From: Fibrobacter sp.
GTDB taxonomy: Bacteria; Fibrobacterota; Fibrobacteria; Fibrobacterales; Fibrobacteraceae
Length of the DNA: 64,000 nt
Direction: 5' to 3'
Assembly (NCBI GenBank): GCA_017503015.1
Contig: JAFVTX010000049.1
Location: forward strand, 1 to 64,000
The notes under the pieces were generated by a model. That model ran no database searches. It had not been told where the DNA came from and saw nothing but the letters and a program-made list of their open reading frames with translations. Position numbers and translations under genes: made by a program. This document shows positions 17,334-26,300 of this stretch, piece by piece; the stretch's first letter is position 1, and each line of letters starts with the position of its first letter.

Positions 17334-19016
17334 ATGACCTGGCTTATCAATCTATTCACCCAGCCCTCGGTAGGGCAACAAGTTGTGGCGATTGCCCTCA
17401 CGGCGGCACTCGGCCTCATGGTCGGAAAAATCAAGGTCAAGGGCATTAGCCTTGGCGGTGCAGGTGCGCTCTTTGTGGGTATCTTGCTTGGGCACTTGGG
17501 GCTCCGCGTCGAAGGAAATGTGCTCCATTTTATCCAGGAATTCGGCCTTATCCTGTTCGTCTATACCATCGGCATGCAGGTGGGTCCCGGATTCATAGAT
17601 TCCATACGTAGGCACGGGCTGGTGCTGAACATTCTTTCTGTAGGAATCGTACTGCTGGGCGTTATCGCGACCCTCTGCCTCTACTTCTTTACCAGCATGC
17701 ACGACAACGTGCCCGTACTTATCGGCATGCTTTGCGGTGCCGTCACCAACACTCCGTCCCTGGGAGCCGCCAACTCGGCATTTGCCGCCGCCGGCGTGGA
17801 TACATCCCTGACAGGAATCGGCTATGCGGTGGCCTACCCCTTCGGTGTTATCGGAATTATTTTGGTGATGATTCTCATGCGGGTCATATTCCGGCAAAAC
17901 CCTGCCAAGGCGGCAACCGACTATGCCGACGAAATCGCCGCCACTACCAAAGAAATCGAATCCTGCAGCCTTACGGTAGATAACCAGAACCTGTACGGAA
18001 TCATGCTGAAAGAAATCCCGGACCTGATTTCTAGCGGTGTGGTGGTGACCCGACTCTTGCGGGGCGAAAACATCTTTACCCCCAACGGAAAGACCGTCAT
18101 CGAAAAAGGCGACAAGGTGCACATCGTAGGCATGCCCGAGGCCGTAGCCGCCATGGAAAAGATTATCGGCAAGCGCCTGGACACGCCCATCACCACGATT
18201 CCCGCCAAGAGTACGGAACCCATCCAGGTGAGGACCGTACTCGTGACCAACAAGAAAATACTGGGTCGCACCATCGGATCCCTGGCTTTGGCAGAACGCT
18301 TTGGCGTGACCGTAAGCCGCGTGACCCGGAGCGGATTCAAGTTTACGGGCCGATTAGATTTGCGCATCAAGTTCGCCGACAAACTGAACATCGTCGGCCC
18401 CGCTTCGGGGCTGGACGCGGTGACCCCAAAATTGGGCAACTCCCTGACCGCCCTGGACTACCCTGAAATTCTGCCCGCGTTCTTGGGCATTTTCTTGGGA
18501 GTCATCGTAGGCAGCATCCCCTTCGCCATTCCCGGGATGCCCACCCCACTAAAGCTTGGGCTTGCAGGCGGCCCGCTGATTGTGGCCATCCTCCTAAGCC
18601 GCAAGCGCAAGATCGGGCCCCTGAACTTTTTCATGGCCAACAGCGCAAACCTGATGCTCCGTGAGTTCGGCCTTACGCTTTTCCTGAGCTGCGTGGGCCT
18701 GAACGCAGGCATCAAATTCTTCGAAGTGCTCCTGAACGGCGACGGGCTCTACTACATGGGGCTTGCGGCCATCATCACCTTCTTCCCACTTGCCATCATG
18801 GCAGTGGTGGGGCACCTGGTTTTCAAGGTGAACTACCTTTCACTCTGCAGCGTGCTGGCAGGCGCCACCACGGACCCTCCGGCCCTGGCCTTTGCCAACA
18901 GCCAGGCGGACAGCGAAGCGGTGAACATCGGGTATGCCTCTGTCTATCCTTTGACCATGCTGCTCCGGATTCTAAGCGGGCAGGTGCTGGCTATACTGTT
19001 GCTTTCGGCGGCGTAG
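17334..19016 (+). CDS. aspartate:alanine-exchanger family transporter (YidE/AspT-like)
   Basis: The 560-residue protein has two blocks of five to six membrane helices separated by two TrkA-C (RCK-C) domains (about residues 205-365), the layout of the AAE transporter family. Each half carries the duplicated signature: ILFVYTIGMQVGPGFI with GAVTNTPSLGAAN, and LFLSCVGLNAGIKF with GATTDPPALAFAN. The transported substrate is unknown, probably an amino acid or dicarboxylate. I prefer 17334 (MTWLINLF) because the upstream ATG at 17313 lies in a REP-like palindrome; neither has a good ribosome site. Confidence 0.9.
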   Translation: MTWLINLFTQPSVGQQVVAIALTAALGLMVGKIKVKGISLGGAGALFVGILLGHLGLRVEGNVLHFIQEFGLILFVYTIGMQVGPGFIDSIRRHGLVLNILSVGIVLLGVIATLCLYFFTSMHDNVPVLIGMLCGAVTNTPSLGAANSAFAAAGVDTSLTGIGYAVAYPFGVIGIILVMILMRVIFRQNPAKAATDYADEIAATTKEIESCSLTVDNQNLYGIMLKEIPDLISSGVVVTRLLRGENIFTPNGKTVIEKGDKVHIVGMPEAVAAMEKIIGKRLDTPITTIPAKSTEPIQVRTVLVTNKKILGRTIGSLALAERFGVTVSRVTRSGFKFTGRLDLRIKFADKLNIVGPASGLDAVTPKLGNSLTALDYPEILPAFLGIFLGVIVGSIPFAIPGMPTPLKLGLAGGPLIVAILLSRKRKIGPLNFFMANSANLMLREFGLTLFLSCVGLNAGIKFFEVLLNGDGLYYMGLAAIITFFPLAIMAVVGHLVFKVNYLSLCSVLAGATTDPPALAFANSQADSEAVNIGYASVYPLTMLLRILSGQVLAILLLSAA

Positions 19017-19035
19017 ATTCGGCAAGACCTGCGGG

Positions 19036-20142
19036 CTACTGTTCCAGTTCCAGCAAATCCGCCTTTAGGGACTGGTCATTGGGGTAGTACTTCTGGGCCA
19101 GCAGCAACAGGCGGCGGGCCTCATCGGTACGCTTTTTCGCCATGGCGTCGTAGGCCATATTCTTGAGACCATAAATAGCCTCGGCATTTCCTTTTTTAGC
19201 CGCCAGCTCGTAGGCGTATTCTGCACGGTCCAGGAACTTGGTATCGTAGGCCAGGTTCCCGAGGAAAATGGCGGCGTCGGAAAAGTCCGGCTTGATTTGC
19301 AAGATGTTGTTCAGAATGTCCATGGCCACAAAGGGTTTGTTGTCTTCGGCCAAGACATCGGCCAGCTTATACATGACATTCACATCGTCAGGGCGCACGC
19401 CCAGAGCCTCGCGGTAATGACCCGCACTCTGCTCATACTGTTTGTTCATGCGGAAAACATCCCCGAGATAGACCAGAAAATCCACCTCTTCGGGGTGTGC
19501 CGTGTAGCCCTTGCGGACAATTTCTACGGCACGGTCGTAATCGTCCATGGCGATGTTCGCCTCCGAAAGCTGATAGACGATGCTCAGGTCGTCAGGGTCC
19601 AGCTGGTAGGCCTTTTCTACCGAACGGAGCGCTCCCACCTTGTCGCCTACCTTGCTGTAGGCCTCCCCCAGGTAGAGCCATCCCGAAATGTTGTTCGGCT
19701 CCAGCTTCAGCGCCCTGTGGTAAGCGGCAATACATTCGGGATACTGTTTCAGACGGAAATAGACGCTGGCCATGTTGAACAGCGCAGGGGAAAACGCCCC
19801 GTCTGAAAAATCCACCGCCTTGCGGTAGGCAGCCGCCGCCTCGGGATATTTTTCCATCTGGTAATAACTGTTGGCGATATTGAAACTTGTGGCCGTGGGG
19901 TCGGCACCACGTTCTTCGGCCTTATGGTACAAGATGATGGCCTGGTTGAATTTCCCGTTGCGGTAAAGGGCGTTGGCACGCTCCAGCAGGTCGTAAGAGG
20001 ACTGCGCAGCAAAAGCGGGAATGGTAAGGAGGAAAATAGACGAGAGACGAGAGACGAGAGACGAGAGTGATGCTGGACGAAAGCGCCCTTTAAAATCAAA
20101 GGGATGATTCTTTTTCATCATTTGCTTTCTCAAAATCTTCAT
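19036..20142 (-). CDS. TPR repeat protein, exported
   Basis: The protein (about 368 residues) is a chain of nine or so tetratricopeptide repeats (for example the block starting ANALYRNGKFNQAIILYHKAE) after a signal peptide ending IPAFAAQ. It is the last gene of the DUF3450/ExbB/ExbD/TonB operon, where TPR proteins are common partners that may scaffold the complex in the periplasm. The start is uncertain: ATG codons at 20175, 20142 and about 20121 are in frame, and part of the signal region is encoded by a GACGAGA tandem repeat (20039-20067). Confidence 0.85.
   Translation of the reverse strand: MKILRKQMMKKNHPFDFKGRFRPASLSSLVSRLSSIFLLTIPAFAAQSSYDLLERANALYRNGKFNQAIILYHKAEERGADPTATSFNIANSYYQMEKYPEAAAAYRKAVDFSDGAFSPALFNMASVYFRLKQYPECIAAYHRALKLEPNNISGWLYLGEAYSKVGDKVGALRSVEKAYQLDPDDLSIVYQLSEANIAMDDYDRAVEIVRKGYTAHPEEVDFLVYLGDVFRMNKQYEQSAGHYREALGVRPDDVNVMYKLADVLAEDNKPFVAMDILNNILQIKPDFSDAAIFLGNLAYDTKFLDRAEYAYELAAKKGNAEAIYGLKNMAYDAMAKKRTDEARRLLLLAQKYYPNDQSLKADLLELEQ
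20039..20067. repeat. GACGAGA tandem repeat inside the TPR gene
   Basis: Four near-perfect 7-base GACGAGA units in a row encode part of the signal-peptide region (SLVSRLSS) of the TPR protein. Related runs occur at 20151-20167 and 28931-28962. Confidence 0.75.
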
Positions 20143-20198
20143 ACCAGCAATCTTTCGTCTCTCGTCTGTAGGCACGCAGTGCCGTTCTTTCGTCTATA

Positions 20199-20846
20199 TC
20201 AGTCCCTAAACTTCACCTCGAAAGGCTGTTCCATTCCGCAAAACGCCACCGCCTTGCCGTCTTTTTCTGCAGGGGCAAAGGTCATGCGGCCAAGGGCCTC
20301 GCGACCGGCGGCGGCAAGCCCGGAACCTGCAGGAGATTCCTCGATAATGCGGATATCATAGGCGCGCCCGCCCACATCTACGCAAAAACTCAGGCGGAGC
20401 GAAGCGTCGATTTCCCGGTCCCGAATTTGCGGCGGCACCTGGAAATTGGGCATGGACTTGCTTTCGGGTTTTTTATCTACATCGCCCTTTTCGCTGGACA
20501 TGGCGCCCCCGCGGAAATCCGCCACCAGTTCTTCGTTAATGGCAGCCCCTGCCGTACCCGAAGCTACCCCAAGGTTCATGGCAAGGCGCGGGCCCGCCTT
20601 GGGCGTGCGGGAGGTGGTCTTTTGCCGCTCCGGCTTGCGGGAAGGCTTTTTCTTTTCCACCTTCTTTTCCATTTCTTCCACCTTCTTTACGGAGACTTCT
20701 GTCTTGGTGTACTTTTTTTCGTGGAAGATTTTTCCGGTCAAAAACATGTTGGCAAGAGTCACAGAAAATACCAGCAGCAGGCTACAAAGAACCGCCGCCA
20801 GGAGAAGCAGAGATCGCTTGATTATTTTCCTTAGAATCTTACGCAT
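20199..20846 (-). CDS. tonB: TonB family energy transducer
   Basis: The 215-residue protein has one N-terminal membrane segment (about 12-34), a Lys/Glu/Pro-rich periplasmic stretch (40-75) and a C-terminal TonB-like domain, including ASLRLSFCVDVGGRAYDIRI and LGRMTFAPAEKDG. It passes energy from the ExbB/ExbD proton motor to outer-membrane receptors such as the one at 28960-31560. The gene follows exbD after a 139-base gap containing short repeats. The C-terminal motif departs from the YP motif of E. coli TonB but fits the AgmX/PglI-like TonB-C variants. Confidence 0.85.
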   Translation of the reverse strand: MRKILRKIIKRSLLLLAAVLCSLLLVFSVTLANMFLTGKIFHEKKYTKTEVSVKKVEEMEKKVEKKKPSRKPERQKTTSRTPKAGPRLAMNLGVASGTAGAAINEELVADFRGGAMSSEKGDVDKKPESKSMPNFQVPPQIRDREIDASLRLSFCVDVGGRAYDIRIIEESPAGSGLAAAGREALGRMTFAPAEKDGKAVAFCGMEQPFEVKFRD

Positions 20847-20850
20847 TGTA

Positions 20851-20980
20851 GTTATGAGTTATGAGTTGTGAGTTGTGAGTGGCGAAAGAATCGTCTAGTA
20901 GATCCTCGCCAGTTTATCCCGGACCTGTTCCGTGACGAAGATGACACATTCACACTCATCTCACATTTCACATTACACAT
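20851..20980. repeat. repeat patch between exbD and tonB
   Basis: 20851-20880 contains four 7-base units (TTATGAG twice, TTGTGAG twice) directly upstream of tonB. 20899-20947 is a diverged REP-like element beginning GATCCTCGCC and ending GATGACAC. 20944-20980 is a run of CACATTCACACTCATCTCAC-like units also seen at 2711-2740. Confidence 0.65.
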
Positions 20981-20985
20981 CGAAA

Positions 20986-21390
20986 CTATTCCGCCTGAGC
21001 CGCGATGGACACCTTCTTGACTCCGGCCAAGTTGCACATGTCTATGACCTGCACCAGCACGCCTGTTTCTGCCCCCTTGTCGGCAATGACCACGGCCTCC
21101 CTGTCGGGATTTTTTGAGAGGGACTGTTTCAAGATATCTTGCAGACTTGCCAAGTCCACCTGACGCTCGTTCATGTGGATGGTTCCTTCGCGGGTAATGG
21201 CGATGAGCAGGTTTTCCTTTTCCAGCTGGCTTGCCGTCTGGGCCTGTGGCTTGGTCACATCTACGCCAGTTTCCCGGGTAAAGGACGACGTGACCACAAA
21301 AAAGATAAGCAAGATGAACACGATGTCCATCAGGGGGCCCATCTCGATGCCCATATCCTTTTTCTTTCTGCTCGGCAGGTTAAATTCCAT
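20986..21390 (-). CDS. exbD: ExbD/TolR-type biopolymer transport protein
   Basis: The 134-residue protein has the single membrane helix with the critical Asp (MGPLMDIVFILLIFFVVTSS; Asp23) followed by a small periplasmic domain, as in ExbD. With the ExbB proteins it forms the proton-driven motor that powers TonB. It begins 2 bases after the exbB stop, so the two are tightly coupled. Confidence 0.95.
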   Translation of the reverse strand: MEFNLPSRKKKDMGIEMGPLMDIVFILLIFFVVTSSFTRETGVDVTKPQAQTASQLEKENLLIAITREGTIHMNERQVDLASLQDILKQSLSKNPDREAVVIADKGAETGVLVQVIDMCNLAGVKKVSIAAQAE

Positions 21391-21392
21391 AA

Positions 21393-22031
21393 TTACCCTA
21401 CAAAATAATTGTCAATAATCGTGGCCCCGAGTTTCAAGTCCTGGGTCAAAATTTCTACACGCTCATCCAGACGCTGTTTCAGCAAAGTCAAGGGGAACGC
21501 CACCAAGAGCCCGCTCTGGGTAGAAATAAGGGCTTCCGAAATTCCGTCGGCCATAAGGACCGGGTTCTGGTTTCCGTAAAGGGTAATCACCTCGAAGGTG
21601 GAGACCATGCCCGTCACTGTTCCCAAAAGGCCTAGCAGCGGGGCTGCCGCCGCCATTACCGCCACGATGTGGCTTCCCTTTTCCATGTGGCGTAGCGTTC
21701 CCAGCATGCGCACCTGCATAATGTCGCGGAATCCTTCGGGATTCTTTTGCGCATGTTCAATGGCGTAACGGAGTTCGCTGGCCAAAATTCCACGGCGTTT
21801 TTCCAACCGAGACATGGCCTTTTCGACACCGCCTTCATTCAGGTCGTGACGCAGGTTCTTGATGACCTTCTGGACATCTTGCCTGAAAAAGTCAGAGCCG
21901 ATACGGAACCAGCTGTAAAACAGGTAGTAGAATCCGACAGTTCCCACCAGCAGAATGGGGAGCATCACCACGCCACCGGCCTGGTACGTGCTTTTCAGGG
22001 ATTCAACGAATACGTAGAAGGAATTGCTCAT
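21393..22031 (-). CDS. exbB: ExbB/MotA/TolQ family proton channel protein
   Basis: The 212-residue protein shows three membrane helices and the conserved core AAAAPLLGLLGTVTGMVSTFE followed by GISEALISTQSGLLVAFP, which define ExbB. Its start overlaps the stop of the longer ExbB-like gene at 22028-23596 by 4 bases, and exbD follows, so it is the standard motor subunit of this TonB system. Confidence 0.95.
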   Translation of the reverse strand: MSNSFYVFVESLKSTYQAGGVVMLPILLVGTVGFYYLFYSWFRIGSDFFRQDVQKVIKNLRHDLNEGGVEKAMSRLEKRRGILASELRYAIEHAQKNPEGFRDIMQVRMLGTLRHMEKGSHIVAVMAAAAPLLGLLGTVTGMVSTFEVITLYGNQNPVLMADGISEALISTQSGLLVAFPLTLLKQRLDERVEILTQDLKLGATIIDNYFVG

Positions 22032-23596
22032 TTTTCCTTGTCGAAAATCCTGTTCAGTAGGGCCATGCTCTGCATGTAAAGTTCACTGGTGACCTTCTCG
22101 ATTTTTTCACTCAGAAGCCCGTGGATGATCATCACGGGAATGGCAATGACAAGGCCCGTTTCCGTAGTGACCAGGGCTTCGGAAATACCACCGGCAAGCA
22201 CGCGGGCGTCGTTGGTACCTACCTCGGTGATGACGGTGAACAAGGTGATAATACCCGTCACCGTTCCCAAGAGACCAAGAAGCGGAGCGATGGTGCCCAT
22301 GGCGGCCAAGAGTCCCATGCGGCGTTCCAGTTTGGGTTGTTCCCGAAGCAGGGCCTCTTGCAAGGAACGTTCCGCATTTTCACGGGTGTCGTTCGCCTTG
22401 TTGAGCACCGCAAAAAGAACCATGGCAAGACTCGTGCCGCGCTGCAGGCACAGATTGGCGGCCTCCTCGTAACGGGTGTTCTGAACAAGCATGTTCAGGC
22501 GCGCCATGAAACGCTTGCCCAAATGCCCGCGATACATGAGTACAACAAAGCGCTCCGCCGCAAGAAGCAGCGCAAAGAACGCCACCAAGAAAAGCGGGTA
22601 CATCACGATACCGCCTTTCTTGAACCATTCCGCAAACTGCGTCTTGAGCGATTCGTCGCCCTTGTTGCTAATAGAATTTTTGATTGCCTTGTTCTGAAGC
22701 AAGTCCATCGGGACATCCACCTGGACCGTGTTCGACTTGGAAAGTCCCGAATAGGCGTTGTTGATGGCCCCGCGAATCGATTCCGCCATGTCGGCAGGAA
22801 GCGTGGCATTCCATTCGTAGCGCTTGCCCTGCAAGGCGCCCGTCCGCAGGAGCGCCTGAATCTCACCGTTGTCCGTAGCCGCCTCGCCCAGGAACACCGT
22901 CCCGAGACGCATGCGGTAAACCTCCACGTCAGTGCGGCTCCCCACCTGGGACTTTTCAGGACCGAAAGACTGGGTATAGGTCATCTCGTGTCGGGCGAGC
23001 AGATCGTTCAGATAATACCTCAGGGCAGGCAAGGTGTTCGGCTTTTTCTTTGCCATTTCCCGCTGGGCCTTGTTCAGGGAAAAAAGTCTCTCCCCCATGC
23101 CCACGGGGTAATCTCCCGTAATCTCGTCCAGGGACTTGTCTATGGAAAGTCTCACCTGGGTATTAAAAGCCTCGAAGGCATCTTCTTCGGCCTTGGCCGT
23201 TTCTTCGGCTTCGGCGGTAACATCCTTGCTGGCCTGGACTTCTTCGCTTACGCGGCCCAGATCCGTAGAGAGCTTCGTGTAGCGACCGTCCAGTTCGCGG
23301 GTCTCCACCTGATGTTCCTCGGTCAGCTGGGATTCGGCATAACGCTTGCTCCAGTGGGCCGCTTCCAGTTTTTCAAGAGAGTCGGCTTTTTGCAAGCGGA
23401 TACGGGCAAGGCTTTCGATTTCGCGCTGAAGGTTCTGGATTTCCACCTGCTTCAGGGAATCCTGGATACGGGCCTGTTCCTCGGCATCCTTCTTTTTGGC
23501 ACCCCAAGAGAGGTTTGGCATAATAAACAACAGGAATAGAGCCATCATTGTTCTTGACAGCCATTCCGAATTCCGAATTCCAAATTCCGAATTCAT
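22028..23596 (-). CDS. MotA/TolQ/ExbB protein with long N-terminal coiled-coil domain
   Basis: A 522-residue protein: a signal peptide (MMALFLLFIMPNLSWGA), a periplasmic helical region (about 30-270) rich in Glu/Lys and coiled-coil character, then an ExbB domain with GTIAPLLGLLGTVTGIITLF and GISEALVTTETGLVIAIP. This extended ExbB is the usual partner of DUF3450 in TonB systems such as TtpC of Vibrio. The 23596 ATG has an ideal AGGAGG 7 bases upstream and overlaps the DUF3450 stop, but the first 11 residues come from a GAATTC repeat; ATG codons at 23548 and 23545 would remove them. Confidence 0.92.
   Translation of the reverse strand: MNSEFGIRNSEWLSRTMMALFLLFIMPNLSWGAKKKDAEEQARIQDSLKQVEIQNLQREIESLARIRLQKADSLEKLEAAHWSKRYAESQLTEEHQVETRELDGRYTKLSTDLGRVSEEVQASKDVTAEAEETAKAEEDAFEAFNTQVRLSIDKSLDEITGDYPVGMGERLFSLNKAQREMAKKKPNTLPALRYYLNDLLARHEMTYTQSFGPEKSQVGSRTDVEVYRMRLGTVFLGEAATDNGEIQALLRTGALQGKRYEWNATLPADMAESIRGAINNAYSGLSKSNTVQVDVPMDLLQNKAIKNSISNKGDESLKTQFAEWFKKGGIVMYPLFLVAFFALLLAAERFVVLMYRGHLGKRFMARLNMLVQNTRYEEAANLCLQRGTSLAMVLFAVLNKANDTRENAERSLQEALLREQPKLERRMGLLAAMGTIAPLLGLLGTVTGIITLFTVITEVGTNDARVLAGGISEALVTTETGLVIAIPVMIIHGLLSEKIEKVTSELYMQSMALLNRIFDKEK
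23563..23594. repeat. ATTCCGAATTC tandem repeat at the ExbB-like gene start
   Basis: Three to four ATTCCGA units run through the DUF3450/ExbB junction and supply the first 11 codons of the downstream gene. The same unit is at 5822-5843. Confidence 0.75.
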
Positions 23597-24429
23597 CTCT
23601 CGCCTCCTACCACAGAAAGGGTGACAGGCATGGCGATAATCTGGGGCGGTTTCTTGGCCAGTTTCACGTCTATCGCGTAGCGGATAATTTCACGTTCCCA
23701 CAGTTCCAGGTTTTCGTTCCACTCGTAGGTGATTTTTCCCTTGCTTGCACGGCGCACCAGGTTTCCGTAAACGGTGCCGTTTTCGTCGCTATAGACCATC
23801 CACTGGTTCCCAATCCGCAGAATCTGGGCGTTAATCAATTCGCCGTTCTTGCGGGTAAGGGGCGCGTTCACAATGGCCACCTCGTCGCCGAACTTGATTT
23901 CTTGCTGGATAACCGCCTTGATACGGGAAAAACTTTCTTCTTCGGCGGCGCTCCCGCTTTCGATATCCCGAGCGAGTGAGCGGACCCGTTCCAGCCTGGC
24001 ATCCCGTTCCCAAGGCACCGTCATGGCCACCTGCCGTTCCAACTGCTTGCATATAGAAAGCATGGCCGAACGCAAAGCCTTGCGCTTGGCGGCCACGTTG
24101 TCGTTTCGGTTCTTGGCGTGGGCCTGTTTCTGCCGTTCTTCTTGCAGCTGGGCAGCCACGCCGCGGATTTTCACGTTCAGGCTGTCAATTTCGGCACGGC
24201 GGCGCTCCGAATCTTCGCTATAGCGGGCCTGCAACTTCTTGTAGCGGGAATCATCCGCCCTAAGCAGGGAATCCGTAGAAGCAATCTGCCGGGTCAGCTT
24301 CTGGATTTCGGAATTCAGCTTTTCCTTTTGCTGTTTCAGGTCTCGGATTTCCGAATCGTAATCGGCAAGGGCCAATCCCGAAAGGAACAGCACCAAAAGG
24401 ACAAAGGGCAAAAATTTCAATCTTGTCAT
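23593..24429 (-). CDS. DUF3450 domain protein of a TonB system
   Basis: The 278-residue protein has a signal peptide (FLPFVLLVLFLSGLALA), a long coiled coil (about 22-115) and a C-terminal globular part, in the pattern of DUF3450. Proteins of this family occur as the first gene of TonB2-type operons next to an extended ExbB and support TonB energisation. It is the first gene of a six-gene operon running to 19036. Its stop overlaps the next start (ATGA). Confidence 0.85.
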   Translation of the reverse strand: MTRLKFLPFVLLVLFLSGLALADYDSEIRDLKQQKEKLNSEIQKLTRQIASTDSLLRADDSRYKKLQARYSEDSERRRAEIDSLNVKIRGVAAQLQEERQKQAHAKNRNDNVAAKRKALRSAMLSICKQLERQVAMTVPWERDARLERVRSLARDIESGSAAEEESFSRIKAVIQQEIKFGDEVAIVNAPLTRKNGELINAQILRIGNQWMVYSDENGTVYGNLVRRASKGKITYEWNENLELWEREIIRYAIDVKLAKKPPQIIAMPVTLSVVGGER

Positions 24430-24557
24430 ATTCTTCTGTGTTAAGTTGCACCAAAATTACATATTTAAAACACCGGAACCTGCAAAAAATGTCACCGCCA
24501 CACTGGAAATAATCAACTTTTGCCCCATATTTCTATATTGTGCACAAAGGTAAATCT

Positions 24558-25709
24558 ATGTTTAGGACCAATTGTTTCCATAGCGCGGCCTGCGCCGCAT
24601 TGACCATCGCCCTTTCCGGGCTCCTGTTTACCGCCTGCTCCGACGACAGCTCCAGCAGCGCCTCTGACCAAGGCAAGGCGGATCCCCTTGCCGAATGCAC
24701 TGCCCCCGCCTTCCTCAAAAAAGGCGACAAGGTGGCACTCCTTTCGCCCTCCTACTCCACGCCCGATTCGAACATCCAGAACACGGCGGCCGTCTTGAAG
24801 GAATGGGGTTTTGAACCCGTTATCGGCAAGAACGTGGGCAAACTGGACGCGGGCAAGTATGCAGGCACCGCCCAGGAGCGGGCCGACGACTTCATCGAAG
24901 CCCTCAAGGACACCAGCATCAAGGCCATCTTGAGCAACCGTGGCGGTTATGGCACCATCCAGCTGGTGGACCTTATCGACCTGAAGCTGGTGACGGACAA
25001 TCCCAAGTGGCTCATCGGGTTCAGCGACATTACCACCCTGCATGCCATGGAAACCAAGGCCGGTGTCATGAGCATCCACGGCACCATGAGTTCGTTTATC
25101 GTAAAGACCCGCGGAAAAGACGACAACAGCACCCTCTTGCGGGACCTGCTCAAGGGCACTGTGCCAACCTATAAGGTTCCCAAGCACAAGTTCAACCAAA
25201 AGGGAAAAGCCGAAGGGATTCTCGTGGGTGGCAATATGGCCACATTCGTTCCGCTGGTAGGCGCAAGCGACATCGACGTGTTCTCTAGCGACGGAATCAT
25301 TCTGTTCATGGAAGAAGTGGGCGAATCCCTGCACAACATCGACCGCATGTTCAACGCCCTGGAACTCCACGGCGTCATGGAAAACGTGAAAGGTGTTATC
25401 CTCGGAGAATTTGAGGATTCCGGGACGGACCTGAACTACGAAACTACCGAAGAAATGCTTTCCAAGTACCTGAAAAAATACAACATCCCGGTCCTGTGCG
25501 GGTTCCCTGCAGGCCACGGCGATGTAAACGTCCCCATTGTCATGGGTGCAAAGGTCAAGATGGACGTTACCGACAACGGGGCTACCCTGGCCTTTGACAT
25601 GGACGGCGAAAAGAAGGACGTGGATACAGACAAGTTGCTGAACAAGCCTTCTCTTGCAAAATCCCTCCGGCTGATGCTTTCGGGAAAATTGTTCTCCATC
25701 AACGAATAA
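24558..25709 (+). CDS. LD-carboxypeptidase (peptidase S66) lipoprotein
   Basis: The 383-residue protein carries a lipoprotein signal (LSGLLFTACSDD) followed by a Ser-rich linker and the S66 fold. The family motifs are present: the nucleophile Ser in WLIGFSDITTLHA, RGGYGT before it, the Glu in GVILGEFED, and the His in GFPAGHG, which form the Ser-Glu-His triad. S66 enzymes remove the terminal D-Ala from tetrapeptides of peptidoglycan; the anchor implies a periplasmic site rather than the cytoplasm, where LdcA usually acts. The start has AAAGG ahead of it; a further in-frame ATG at 24540 adds only six residues. Confidence 0.9.
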   Translation: MFRTNCFHSAACAALTIALSGLLFTACSDDSSSSASDQGKADPLAECTAPAFLKKGDKVALLSPSYSTPDSNIQNTAAVLKEWGFEPVIGKNVGKLDAGKYAGTAQERADDFIEALKDTSIKAILSNRGGYGTIQLVDLIDLKLVTDNPKWLIGFSDITTLHAMETKAGVMSIHGTMSSFIVKTRGKDDNSTLLRDLLKGTVPTYKVPKHKFNQKGKAEGILVGGNMATFVPLVGASDIDVFSSDGIILFMEEVGESLHNIDRMFNALELHGVMENVKGVILGEFEDSGTDLNYETTEEMLSKYLKKYNIPVLCGFPAGHGDVNVPIVMGAKVKMDVTDNGATLAFDMDGEKKDVDTDKLLNKPSLAKSLRLMLSGKLFSINE

Positions 25710-25717
25710 GAGAAAGA

Positions 25718-26278
25718 CTAGTTTCTGCTCCAGAGAATACAATAAGCCTGGGTTCTCGCCGCAAAGCGCTCCGTCTTTAGCAGTTGCCGCACTTGTTCCT
25801 TGCTGTACCAGGCGGCATCGATTTCTTCACGCTCGGAATCGCTGGGCCTGATTTCACCAGCGGCTACACCGACCACAACCACGTTCAACTCGTTGGCAAA
25901 GCCGATGGCGGAATAACTTTCTTTCCAGGTTTCGTCTATGCGCAAAAGGGTCAGCCCCGTTTCTTCGCGCAGTTCACGGGCAGCAGCCTGCTCTACCGTT
26001 TCGCCCTCGTCTATGAGTCCCGCAGGGAAATTCACCACCTGCTCCCCCACCGCCATGCGGAATTCCTTGCACAGCAGCAGTTTTTCGCCGGACTCGTCGT
26101 GCATTATCAGGACCACAGCGTTATTTTTGTGGCGCCGCAGGTCTTCAATACTCTTGACGTTCGGTTCACGGCTGATCATCTCGTAGGTAACCGGCTTGCC
26201 GCTTGCCGTTTCGTAATGGAGGTCGTAACGGGTAATGAACTTCCCGGAATGGATTTTTTCGATACTCTTGAACTTCAT
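25718..26278 (-). CDS. Nudix hydrolase, probable ADP-ribose pyrophosphatase
   Basis: The 186-residue protein has an intact Nudix box (GLIDEGETVEQAAARELREE followed by TGL), preceded by NFPAG typical of the ADP-ribose/ADP-sugar pyrophosphatase subgroup. It would hydrolyse nucleotide diphosphates linked to X. It starts 23 bases after the SIMPL gene stop and is probably in its operon; it is convergent with the LD-carboxypeptidase. Confidence 0.93.
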   Translation of the reverse strand: MKFKSIEKIHSGKFITRYDLHYETASGKPVTYEMISREPNVKSIEDLRRHKNNAVVLIMHDESGEKLLLCKEFRMAVGEQVVNFPAGLIDEGETVEQAAARELREETGLTLLRIDETWKESYSAIGFANELNVVVVGVAAGEIRPSDSEREEIDAAWYSKEQVRQLLKTERFAARTQAYCILWSRN

Positions 26279-26300
26279 TTTTCATTCACGCCGTTAACGA

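Noticed and set aside
24513-25742. Minus-strand open frame (409 codons) opposite the LD-carboxypeptidase
   Set aside because: The plus strand carries all S66 motifs and a lipoprotein signal; the complement has none.
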